DNA of 64,000 bases from Tetramitus jugosus (Eukaryota > Heterolobosea > Eutetramitea > Acrasida > Vahlkampfiidae), in assembly GCA_937625935.1 (NCBI GenBank), contig OW569392.1:265989-329988 (forward strand). The letters run 5' to 3'. A program made the translations under genes and the position numbers. The notes beneath the pieces are model-generated. The model searched no databases. It was not told where the DNA came from and worked only from the letters and a program-made list of their open reading frames with translations. The number at the start of each line of letters is the position of its first letter. The stretch's first letter is position 1. Below are positions 38,705-49,192 of the stretch, one piece after another.

Positions 38705-41257
38705 ATGAAAGCACTCCTTATTTTTTTACTCATTACTCTGGCTCTATTGATCGTTCATGTGAGATCAGATGTTTCAGTGAACGTTGATGCGACGAACAAG
38801 ATGAATATTGCAGCCAATATTGGTGCTGCAGGTTCCACAAGGGCTTATTCCATTGGACCTGGCTTCTTAGGTTTCTCTATTGAGATTAGTAGTATCCTCT
38901 ACTATTTTGATCCAGTTACATTTCAACCTAGACCATGGTTCGTTCAACTTCTCAACAATTTGAAGAATCTAACCGGTAAAGCCCCTAGAATCAGACTTGG
39001 AGGTAATAGTAGTGATAGATCTTGGTATGATCCTAATGGTGTTCCAAATCCCCCTAGAATAACTTATGACATAACCCCCCAGCTTTTCCAAGCACTCAAT
39101 AGACTGTCTGATAGTACTGGAGTGCAGTTCGTGTTTGGGTTAAATTTCGCGAGGGGAGACAGTGCTGTTTATGCAATTGATGAAGTTCGAGCGATCAAAT
39201 CACTTCTAGGTTATGGAAAAATCCTCGCCTTCCAGATTGGGAATGAACCAGATCTCTATACTACATGTTCTTATCGACCATGTGGATATACGTATACACA
39301 ATTCAAGAGTGAGACGAACATGTACATTGATTCTATTAGAAGCACTGAACCCACTGTACCTGGGTTTGAAGGAGGTAGTTTTTGCTGCCCTTGGCTTCCT
39401 TCCAATTCAATTGATTTGATAAGCACTCAAGCCTCCAGATACAAATCATTCTCATTCCACCTATATCCATTATCAGCGTGCGGACCACGTCCAACAATCA
39501 GTGAACTTCTCTCCGATTCCTCTGTTTCAATTCTTCGAAACTCTGCAATCTTTCAATCGATTGCACGCGAAGCTGATCGTGCAAATACTAATTGGTTCTT
39601 GGGAGAAACGAACAACATAGTATGCGAAGGATTTCCTGGCACAAGCGATTCGTTTGCTGGTGCCCTATGGTCTCTAGATTGGATGTTCTCTGCCGCTTCT
39701 CTGGGTGCTTCAGGTCTTAACTTTCATGGCTCAGGATTTTCATCCTACAGCCCCATCATAATCGATCCAACAGGGGTCAATCCAAATCCACGGGTCATGC
39801 CACAGTATTATGCCATGATGATGTTTAGTTATGCTACTAGATCTGGTGCTTCTCTCTTGAATCCTGTTTTGATTTCAACCAATTCCTTGATTAAGATATG
39901 GGGAGTGGAAAGGACAGATGGAACTCTGGTGATTATGGTGAATCATAAGGATATCTCTGCTTCGGCAGGTACTCCAGTTCATATCACTCTATCACAACCA
40001 ACGTTGTACAGTACAGTTGGACAATTAGTAGTACTTACAGCTCCTTCGATGGCTGAAACCACTGCAGTGACTTTTGGAGGACAAACTTTCGCAGGAACAA
40101 CTACAGGTACACCATCAGGATCTTTTACTAGTACAAGCATACAATCCAGTGCAGGATCATTTCATTTTGATATACAACCTCACTCAGCTGCTCTATTGAC
40201 TATTAGTAGATCAGGAACACCATCTCCACCTTCAATGCCACCTCCACCCCCTCCACCACCTGTTACAGGTTCAAGTATTCGATTGAATTGTGGTGGTCCT
40301 TTGTTTACTGATCCAAGAGGGAATGTGTGGCAGGCAGATGATAGCCCTAGTTCCGATCCCAACAAGGGAGTTGTAGCTACATCAAGTGCACCAATGTCGA
40401 ATACAGATATGATCCCATTGTATCAATCAGAACGATGGAAACCATTGCCGGGAGACCAAATATTTTCATTCGTCGTTGCTAATGGTATCTACCAAGTTAC
40501 TATTCATCTGGCAGAGTTTTATTCTGGTGCTATGACCATTGGTGGGAGAGTATTCAATGTTGCTATTAATGGGGTAACTGCATTTGCAAATGTGGATATC
40601 TTTAAAGATGCTGGTGGAGGGAACAGAGCCTTAGTAAAAAGTATCCAAGTCTCTGTAGTAACTGGAGCCATTGAAATCAGATGCAGTCATATCATCGAAA
40701 ATCCTAAAATATCAGCAATTGAGATTATCGTTGCAGGATCCGTACCACCATCTCCTCCACCTTCAACTCCGCCACCACCGCCTGTAGCCGGATCCGTAGT
40801 CAGAATTAATGTTGGAGGTCCAAGCTATATAGACTCAGAGGGAAATCCATGGGCATCAGATCAAGCCCTTGATACTGCAAAAGGATCAGTACGATCAATT
40901 GTAGATTCAGTTGTTATTACTGGAACACCGGATCCGACTATATATCGTACTTATCGCTTCAATATTGGATCGATCATGTACTCCATACCCTTAATCAATG
41001 GATTCTACAGTGTCAGGCTACATTTTTCAGAAACTTTCACAGGTACAATGTCGGTTGGGGCTAGAGTGTTTGATATCTCTTTGAATGGGAATGTTTCATT
41101 TGTGGACACCGATATTTTCAAAGAAGCTCCTGGTGGTAATCGAGCTCTGATAAAGGCTAGCCAAATTCAGATTTCAACCGGTCTGATTAGTATTGTAGTA
41201 TCAGCAAAGATTGAAAATCCAAGGCTATCCGGAATCGAAGTATTAAGGACCAATTAA
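38705..41257 (+). CDS. GH79-like glycosidase with two malectin domains
   Basis: 850 residues, intronless. Signal peptide (LLIFLLITLALLIVHVRS). A TIM-barrel glycosidase of the heparanase/beta-glucuronidase kind (about 45-340): the acid/base lies in FQIGNEPDLY (about residue 178) and the nucleophile in NWFLGETNNI (about 302). A beta-sandwich follows (about 380-505). Two Pro-rich linkers (SPPSMPPPPPPPP at about 513-525; PPSPPPSTPPPPP at about 682-694) each precede a malectin-like domain, IRLNCGGPLFTDPRGNVW and VRINVGGPSYIDSEGNPW, both ending in IENPKxSAIEI/IENPRLSGIEV; malectins bind glucose-type glycans. The enzyme would be secreted and could degrade glycans in prey or the cell coat. It is the last intact ordinary gene before the subtelomere. 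Confidence 0.84.
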   Translation: MKALLIFLLITLALLIVHVRSDVSVNVDATNKMNIAANIGAAGSTRAYSIGPGFLGFSIEISSILYYFDPVTFQPRPWFVQLLNNLKNLTGKAPRIRLGGNSSDRSWYDPNGVPNPPRITYDITPQLFQALNRLSDSTGVQFVFGLNFARGDSAVYAIDEVRAIKSLLGYGKILAFQIGNEPDLYTTCSYRPCGYTYTQFKSETNMYIDSIRSTEPTVPGFEGGSFCCPWLPSNSIDLISTQASRYKSFSFHLYPLSACGPRPTISELLSDSSVSILRNSAIFQSIAREADRANTNWFLGETNNIVCEGFPGTSDSFAGALWSLDWMFSAASLGASGLNFHGSGFSSYSPIIIDPTGVNPNPRVMPQYYAMMMFSYATRSGASLLNPVLISTNSLIKIWGVERTDGTLVIMVNHKDISASAGTPVHITLSQPTLYSTVGQLVVLTAPSMAETTAVTFGGQTFAGTTTGTPSGSFTSTSIQSSAGSFHFDIQPHSAALLTISRSGTPSPPSMPPPPPPPPVTGSSIRLNCGGPLFTDPRGNVWQADDSPSSDPNKGVVATSSAPMSNTDMIPLYQSERWKPLPGDQIFSFVVANGIYQVTIHLAEFYSGAMTIGGRVFNVAINGVTAFANVDIFKDAGGGNRALVKSIQVSVVTGAIEIRCSHIIENPKISAIEIIVAGSVPPSPPPSTPPPPPVAGSVVRINVGGPSYIDSEGNPWASDQALDTAKGSVRSIVDSVVITGTPDPTIYRTYRFNIGSIMYSIPLINGFYSVRLHFSETFTGTMSVGARVFDISLNGNVSFVDTDIFKEAPGGNRALIKASQIQISTGLISIVVSAKIENPRLSGIEVLRTN

Positions 41258-41281
41258 TTAAATGTAGTCATACGTGCAATC

Positions 41282-41330
41282 TCAACTTCATTTCAGCAAT
41301 CGGTTTACGGTGCTAGGCACCTGAAGTTGA
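41282..41330. other. Imperfect cruciform 3' of the GH79-like gene
   Basis: TCAACTTCA and its exact complement TGAAGTTGA bracket a second perfect hairpin, GGTGC-TAG-GCACC, 24 bp after the stop codon. Could be an RNA 3'-end structure or a hairpin left by excision. Confidence 0.45.
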
Positions 41331-41489
41331 AAAACACAATGTGGCTCCCTGGGTTTTGTGGTCCAACCTTTCCGAAAAATGTGGATGAATCTAAATATCA
41401 TTGTTCTTTGTACCTTTCGCACAAAAAAGGAAACAAGAGTCTGTGGTTCAATTCAGAAAAAATCTAAAACAAGAATTAAAAGGCTAAGG

Positions 41490-42060
41490 TTATTTACAAA
41501 CATTTGGGCGGTAAATACAATGACGATACATTTTCAACAATCTCTTGTGTGTCAGTTTGGTGAGGATACCTATGATATCCTCCACCAATGTTATAGAGCC
41601 ATCCTGATTGCGTCTCAGAGTGTTCTTGATGAACGCAAACACCAGTTCCGCAGGATTCAACTCGGGACTGTACATTGGTAGCAGGAGTTGTTGACTCCTA
41701 CCTGCTCAATTGTTTGGCAAATTCAAACGTATCCCTTCACACATGAACCGAGACATTATCCATGATAAGCACATCTCCTCTCGTCAATGTCTTGGATGCA
41801 ATACAGTCAGCAATGAATAATCATACTGTGTGTTCGAGTCTGGTCGAATATATGCAGCGAATGGTACCTTACTGTTCGACGTGGTCATCAACAAATTTGT
41901 GAACGTTTCTTTCAAATTCCATCTCCTGACAGAGACTCTTTCCCTCTTGGCCACACACAATGTTTTTTTCCACTTGCTTTGACACAAAGTGCACATCATC
42001 GAGGAATTTGACGTTCTTGAGGCCAAAACGATTCACAATCGATGGCATTGCTACTACATG
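41490..42060 (-). pseudogene. Tc1/mariner-IS630-like transposase relic
   Basis: On the minus strand, in interrupted frames, appear the pieces of a DDE_3 transposase: VKFLDDVHFVSKQV (first Asp region), VLIMDNVSVHV (second Asp, the DNxxxH motif) and MYSPELNPAELVFAFIKNTL (third acidic residue, the SPELNPIE motif). Frameshifts and at least two stops separate them. No clear terminal inverted repeats were found. Marks the left edge of the transposon-rich subtelomere. Confidence 0.68.
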
Positions 42061-45040
42061 ATCGACAAATCGCTTTTCATTGGCGGATATGACAGGTACC
42101 GGTATTTAGTTTCAACCGAGGCGAATTCTCCGATTAAAGTTTTGTTTGAGGAAATACTTGTGTAAGATAATATCATTTCCTACAATTTCTCTCAATTCCC
42201 ATCACAAGCAAAATGAAAACCAATCAATTTCCTGGATATTTCAGATGAAATTTTGACATATCCCTTACGTTTTTTGAGTGAACCAACACTCGCGTTGGCT
42301 CTGACAGATTTGGAGGACTTGCTTTCAGAAACATCTGAAGGCTGTTGTGAAGGTGATTATGATGAAGAGGGTCGTAGTTTGAGAGGGTGGTTATGGGATA
42401 GATGACACTGGTGTGTGATTGGATTGAGTTAGAATTGCTATTACATCAACGCTGCTCATTTTTTTTGTTTTTTGTCGAAAAAAAAAATCGAACATGATGT
42501 TCTTGCTGATTGGGGATGATGATGGGATTGACTTCGATCCTGTGACCACACAGATGGCTGAGACCAACTTCGGGCTAGGAAGGGGAGTGGTCAAGGTGAA
42601 CAACACACAACTTCAAAGTAAGTTGAAGGAAGCCAAAGACATACTCCGAAAGAAAAACCAAGAAATATAGAACTATCCACACTTCAAGAACAATGCGAAA
42701 GATTAAGTGCTCAAGTGAGTCCTGATAATTCCACTAAAAAACCCTAGCATGGTTACAAACAGTCCTCTACAAACTCGACACCAATGAAATTGTGACTGAA
42801 ATCAGCACTCAAAAATTTGGCTTCACTACCGGACGAAGAGTTTGACCAAAACCGTTGGACCATATTGCATGCCAAAGTAAGACAGACACACTTGCATTCA
42901 TGTTTGGATCTGTTAAAAATCTTTTATATAGTCCCAATTTCATTAAAGATGAGTCCCCAGAAACGAAGATTGAATTGAGAAAAAAATTGAAAAAATTGTG
43001 AGAAGTGTCAAAAGATCACTTGGAGGAAGGATTGAAATTGCTTTCAAATCATATAGCAGGAGCGACAAATCTTTTGCTTCTCAGATCAGGATGTTTGGGG
43101 ACTGTGGGATTGAATCGTCAGTGTGATCTGTCACACTTCGCTTGAACTACATTCTTCGACAGAAGATAATAGAAGAGAGTTAATCCATGTAAGAACGATA
43201 CATATGTAAATGGTATCTACCACACTATTTACCAAAATAGCTAAACTTATCTTATATGGTAGATGGTGTCTTGATCAAGAAAGAAGTTGCTTCTTCTTTG
43301 TTTACCTCAAGACACAAAATTCATTGTAAAATCGGAGGATTCCAAAATGCCTTTACAATTGTAAATTTGTGAACCTTTAAAAAATGCATGTTGCAATCAG
43401 CGAATTGCGGTCAACTCGATACAACACCTCATAAACGCAAAAAAAATAATAGCAGATATTATTGATGGTGCTTATTGTACTTATCGTCCTTTAAAATGCT
43501 CAAATTAAGATTATGAAGAAAAAAAACAATGTTATCTTCGAACTATCCTGCCAACTGCCTATGCTTCATTCCAAGCTACAAATCCAGTTGCTCCAGTTAC
43601 ACATACAGTTTGGTTGATTGACATGTTCTTGTTTCTTTTGTTGTGAAAGAAGAACAACCAACTTTACTTTCAATTCCTATGATTTTAAGAGTGGGACGCT
43701 ACTGCAGGAAATACAGGAGCTGTTCTGCTCGTCTTGGACATCTATTCCTCTCTATTCTCGAAAGTAATGGAGCTGGAATGACTAAACTTCAGTATCTGGA
43801 GAGTGTCACAATTTTCTCATCACCTTTTTAACAAATTCCGGATGAATCGGGAGATAACGATGCAATTAAAATTTACAACTCATTCAGGTTGTCTTTACCG
43901 AGAATTGCTCCACATGATATAGTGACCGCAGCTAGTCCATTATTATTGCTTCTATTGATCCTTCTTTCGACTCACTTATGCATTCTTCTAAACAATTGCC
44001 AACAATTCGACTAAGAATTCTAGTCCAAATCAAAAACTGTGACACTATTGACCATAATTTTCTTGTATGCATTATATTGTACAATGATTCCTCCAATTCT
44101 CAACTAAACCATGCATGAGTGAACAGTCGATTTCTAAAAATCTGGAGATTTAAATAGTTACATAATGATTAAATGATACTACTTAACATCAACAGCAGAA
44201 TACCCAACCAACAATACAAAAATAATGAAACAAAAATTCCCGTGGTGTGGATAATACGATGGATGCATTTTGACATTCAATATCAATTAGAATATCAGAG
44301 GTGATACAGTTCCACTGTCGATCAAAGTTCTAACGATTCTAAACGAGATGACAGGTTTTGTATGACAGCGGAACCAAAAAAAATAAGCCAAAGAGGTGAT
44401 AAAACTAATGTCAAGAAGGCGTCAAAAAAAACTAAAATTGATGGAGTGGTTGAGAATCCAGTCTTAAAATCCTGTTCATCCCTCTGCCTTGATGAGTGGT
44501 CCGTGGTGATTGAGTTCTGTGATACCAAAGAATTACTTCTGTGAAAAAGAAACAGGTGTTAAATTGATGATTTCAAACAGTAATTAATGCAGCAACGTGG
44601 TGACAGGAAGATGAGGTTCTGTTTTGAGGGGTCTGTCAGGTAGGTATGGCTTGTACTCTGAACTTCTTGCTCTTTTGCTTCTTGGTTGGACTGGAACCAA
44701 AAGAACGTCGATGAGTGTATTCGTACGTTTTTGTCTTAAAATTTTCAACTTAACATTTCGGTTTGTTTGCATTGTGGTTGTGGAACTACAGACCAAACAT
44801 GTGATTTCCGTTGGGTTTCATATGTGGTGGCCCGTAAGAAAAGTCATGACTACGGGGGCCTAAGAGTTGATTTTTGTATAATTGTTTCCTATATTTTATG
44901 CTAGACGGCGACGAGTCCAGAGGTTTCCCGACGTGAGTCCCGGACTCCAGAGAAGTGGCAACCAATGCATATGCTCAAATCGTGACATTGAATCATGATA
45001 TGATAGTGGCCTCTGAGTCAATATTTTAGTGACCAATGTG
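42061..45040. other. Gene-poor subtelomeric stretch with coding debris
   Basis: About 3 kb without an open frame longer than about 80 codons. Plus-strand debris such as VNNTQLQSKLKEAKDILRKK near 42600 and a Lys/Ser-rich frame at 44362-44544 suggest decayed genes, none identifiable. Confidence 0.4.
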
Positions 45041-45045
45041 GGGCT
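45041..45045. repeat. 5-bp target duplication GGGCT, left
   Basis: Repeated at 47261-47265 directly outside the inverted repeats of the integrase element. Confidence 0.75.
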
Positions 45046-47260
45046 TGTAACATCTACATAATGTAGATTCTCCGCCATCTACATAATTTTGTAAACAAGT
45101 TCCACCATCTACATAATCAAGTTCGAAGTTGGAACTCCGCACCGAATAGAAAAAACACAACCAACGAAAGTACAACACCAATGGCAATCAACATTATTTT
45201 TTACACTAGCACGCAATAATCACTAGACTAAGCATGTTTAGCAGCTTTGTGAACTCTCTCCTCTTCACTGTCAGGCTTCCTTCTCCTTTTCTTGTTCTTG
45301 TTCTTTCTACTAATTACTAGTGTACCATCATTAATCACTTGTGGTGACACTGGTGGAGCATCTACTGGTGGAGGTGACACAGGAGGTAACACTGGTGGTA
45401 ACATTGGTGGATGTGACACTGGAGGTGGCACTGGATGTTCATCATCTTCATCATAATCACCTTCATCGTAAATGACCTCACCATCATCATCTACATCCAT
45501 TGTTGCTGGTTCAACAAACACATTATTTCCCAGATAGAAGGTCTTTAGATCTCTGGCCTCAATATATGGTGAAATATCTCCAGGTTTCTGTGATGGTTTA
45601 ATACCTCCAGATTCCAACCACTTCACCTTGTAACGGTACAAGCTCAGTCCATCATCACCTAATTGCTCATCAACAATTACACCCTTACGGCCAAACAAGT
45701 AACATCTGGATGATCGGTACTTTTGAGGTACTCTGACCCGAACTATATCACCAACTTTGAATCTGGGAATGTTTGGATTCTTTCTGAGGTAATGTTCTCT
45801 AGCTGCTTCCCCTCTTGCTCTAATACATTTTCTAATTATATCAATGTGTCCCAACCTCTGCATCTTGTTCGCCAATGGCTCAGAAGATGGATCAGAACAC
45901 CAGCAAATTCTCCAGGCAACAATTGGTTTCATCTTAATAGTAGAATGGAAAGCATTATTATATTCACTGACTACTTGAGGAACAAACTGTGACCACCTTT
46001 GAGTGTTGTTTGCAGACATAAGAGCAACCAGCTTTCTCTTTAACGTTTGATTCAAACGTTCGACAGCTCCTTGTACCCAAGGTGAATATGAAGGACCCTC
46101 CTTCTTGTTCACTCCATATTTCTTGCACATTTCAGCAACGGCAGCAGCAATAAACTCTCCACCATTATCGCTCCTAACGTTCATCTCATATAATGCCTGA
46201 TCACCTTCTCCCACCTCCTTCAAACCAATATCCACAAAAACATCTTCAAGAAATCTAGCAACATTGCTGCTCTCTTTATTTTGAATAGTTTCAACCCAAG
46301 CATGTTTTGTTAAATGATCAACCAAAACGATCAATCCAATATCTCGATTATCTTTGGACATGAAGGTGAGATCCAAATATAAATGCTGTCCTCTGTAATT
46401 ACTATTCTGTGAGGCTGGTCTGGGATATTATTACCTTTAACATCACCACAATGACCACAAACACGTATAAAATTTGTTATACTCACATCTAATTTGTCCC
46501 AAATAATCAAGTCGCTGTGTATTGCTTTCTTGACAGCGTTGATCCCTCTATGAGTGGAAGAATGATATTGATGAAGAATCTGTTCTCGTTGCTCTGGAGG
46601 TGGGATCCAATAATAGTCATCCCCAATCTTTTCTACGATCTTTTCCATCAAGTTACTGTCAAATGAGGAAGCAGTACTCAGACTAGCAAGTTGTTCTTCA
46701 TTCAAACCTGGTTTAACTATAATCTTATTGACATATTTTGCAATAGAGTAATAGATCTTTTCCCCTTCAAGTTTGTACCTGCCGTATGTAGTTAAATTTC
46801 TCTCGAGCATGAGAGATTCAACATTAGCAATGGTGTTATCTTTAGCAGCACGCTTAAGCCTACGACCCTTCTTTCCACCTCTATAGTTCTTCTTCTTGTT
46901 AACAGTGGGAGGTGGTTGATGTTGTGGTGCAATATAACCAGAGCTTGATTGCTGTTGAAGTTGGTGCTGAATAGTTTGTTGTTGTAGAATAATTTGTTGT
47001 TGTTGTGTTCTGATAATTTCATTCTGCTGATTCTTCTCTGCGTCTATTCGTGCAAGGAGTTCTCGTACAGCTGCTAATTCGTTCCTCACATCCTGAATTT
47101 CATTATTACTTGTCATTGCTGATTAAGAGGTCTTTTGCTGTTGTTTTGGTGATTTTTGTGTGAATATGTAACGGTCAGTTTTGACAGTTGATTTGTAGGC
47201 GGGACATCCATCTATATAATTTTGTAGATGATTTTTATTCACAAACATGTAGATGCGACA
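45046..47260 (-). mobile_element. Ginger/TDD-4-like DNA transposon, element A (2215 bp)
   Basis: Starts TGTAACATCTACAT and ends ATGTAGATGCGACA, giving TGT...ACA termini of retroviral-integrase type, flanked by GGGCT on both sides. The end regions (about 45046-45120 and 47190-47260) carry several copies of the box ATCTACAT in alternating orientation. One gene, an integrase, fills the interior; no reverse transcriptase, protease or capsid, so this is a DNA transposon of the Ginger2/TDD class, not a retroelement. The gene has one frameshift, so the copy may be inactive. Confidence 0.8.
45228..47116 (-). pseudogene. Integrase (transposase) of element A, one frameshift
   Basis: Starts at ATG 47116 (MTSNNEIQDVRNEL). 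A Gln-rich coiled region and a basic patch (KKKNYRGGKKGRRLKR) come first; then an HHCC zinc module (HQYHSSTHRGI...RVCGHCGD), then the rve catalytic core with Asp in LYLDLTFM, Asp in RSDNGGEF and Glu in GAVERLNQTLK, DD35E spacing; then an SH3-like DNA-binding domain (VGDIVRVRVPQKYRSS...) and an acidic/Pro-rich tail ending in a basic cluster. The zinc and core parts are in different frames; the shift lies near 46380-46410, just before LYLDLTF. All three catalytic residues survive. Integrates at 5-bp staggered sites, by inference from the target duplication. Confidence 0.78.
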
Positions 47261-47265
47261 GGGCT
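47261..47265. repeat. 5-bp target duplication GGGCT, right
   Basis: Partner of 45041-45045. Confidence 0.75.
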
Positions 47266-47964
47266 GAGTCTTTTTGATTCAGTGACCCTTGAGCTAAAAG
47301 TATTGATGATCAATGCAGGGCTATCACAACTTATTTATCAACAGCAACATATATAATGTTCGATTGTTGTTAATATTGGTGGTGGTTTTGTGTAATCAAC
47401 ACGTATGTGTGTGTGGATAAAACTTTGTTGTGGCATGCCCATTGTCGTGTAGCACATGGTTCTTTCATCTAATCAGGACTTTTGCGAGATGCTCTTTGCG
47501 TACCACACTTAGAAAATCATCTCCAGCCGAAGAAGAGACCTTTGCTGTACAACACAATATTTGCTCCATTTTTCTCTGCCATAATGGCGGTATTCGTTAC
47601 TTGATTGCAGTGGTCCTTAACTTCTAGATGTACTCCGGGTTCTTACAACAGAGGTAACTCTTTCATTGTGATGGCAGCATCATTAGCTACTTGATCAAAA
47701 AGTTTCCTTGCACTGATGGGAAACTCTGCCTGTCTTGTTAAGGAAAACCCGAGAATTTAGCTGTATTTGGTACCAGAGTGTTGAAATTTACAGTTTAGTG
47801 TAAAAACAAAAATTGAGTTCGGTTGAGTTGTGGCTTAAGGATACATCCTGGATTCCCCAACCTAAGGAGAGCTATTTCCTTATATATCCTGTTTTGTTTG
47901 CTAGCTATCATTGCACTGGCAGCGTTAGCTGACAGTGCTGAACATCTATATGAATAATTGAACT
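47266..47964. other. Non-coding subtelomeric DNA
   Basis: About 700 bp. Contains a diverged copy (47281-47322) of the sequence left of element A. Otherwise I see nothing. Confidence 0.35.
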
Positions 47965-49007
47965 TTATTCACTATCACTGGATAGATCAATCTTCTCAAT
48001 ATCATACTCCTCTTCACTGTCAGGTTCTACTACTCCCTTATATTGCTCATCCAATTCTCTCTTGAGTCTCTGGTACTTTACCTTGCTTCAATTTCGTCCT
48101 TCTTTGCAAGGACACCTACCTTTCTCTTGTAAGTTCCCTCATTCAAAACGAGAGTTGTACTCAACTTTCCTCTCTTCTTAAATTTCTCTGCCAATTTCTC
48201 TGCAACAAATTGTTGGGCCTTCTCATCGATATAGAACTTTATGATGAGAGAAGTAGCACCATAAACTCTTTCAATAGACACCTTTCTATCTCTTCTTCTC
48301 ATGAATGTACTGTTGATCCTTGGCCAATAAAAACTTTGCACTCAGCAGTTTCAGCCTCTTTCAAACAATTTCTTTTCCAATAGGCAAGCCAAGCAATATC
48401 CTTACCACTCTCATCATTGATAATTTCATTATCCAAGTCGGAATCAAGACTTCTATGATAATCCTTGAAGTAATTTGGAGGTTGAAGTCTTCTAGTCTTT
48501 GGAGCCCACTTCTTTGGCTTATCACTATTGCACTCATGATAGGATAGATGATAGACTGAATGTGGTCAACATCAATAATATGAGCATTTTCATCAACAGA
48601 AGCAATTGGAGCGTCCTCATCTAAGATTCCCATATCCTTAGCCAATTGACTCAAAGTTCAATTCTCTCAGATGGTTCTTGTAATGAATTGATGGATGAGA
48701 AATGTTGAGTAATTCATCTATCATAAGGTTTGAGACTCTCCTTATTCTTCCAGTGAACAAATGTTGCAAGCGTATCAGCCACCTTATCATCAAACACTCC
48801 ATTGTTGTCAATTCTGTTTCCCAACAGACAAGTAACAACCAGACCAGATCTCATTGATCTTGTAGAGTACATCTTGCCAATAGTTGCAGAGAGACTCCTG
48901 ATAGCATTACTCATACTCTTGTTTGTCCAAGTGGTAAACTTTCCATGGGGAGTGAACAATGGTTCATCTTGTAGACCAGGATTCAAAGTGAAGTCACCCT
49001 TAATCAT
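47965..49007 (-). pseudogene. Tyrosine-recombinase relic (DIRS/Crypton type)
   Basis: Reading leftward, the frame from 49007 contains YSTRSMRSGLVVTCLL, then after about 20 residues FVHWKNKESLKPYDR. RxxxxSG, a Trp in the place of the second His, and a Tyr nine residues later match the C-terminal catalytic half of DIRS/Crypton tyrosine recombinases (R-H/W-Y). Further down come broken frames of one protein: APKTRRLQPPNYFKDYHRS, FYIDEKAQQFVAEKLAEKF and an acidic end DLSSDSE with TAA at 47965. At least three frameshifts. No flanking repeats recognised. Identity rests on the short catalytic block. Confidence 0.5.
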
Positions 49008-49192
49008 GTCGTGCCTTACAATGTCAAGGCAATTACTGCCTTCAAATATCTCAAGGCTGAGGCTCCACCTTCAACCAGTTCAATGAACTTCAATAAACTC
49101 AGTGATTCCGCAACGCAAGACAATACCGTTACGATAATACAAACAAAAGCAACAAGATCATCAACAACAGCAGAGATATCGTACAACACAGC

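Noticed and set aside
44362-44544. 60-codon plus-strand frame with an F-box-like end
   Set aside because: Too short, no second landmark.
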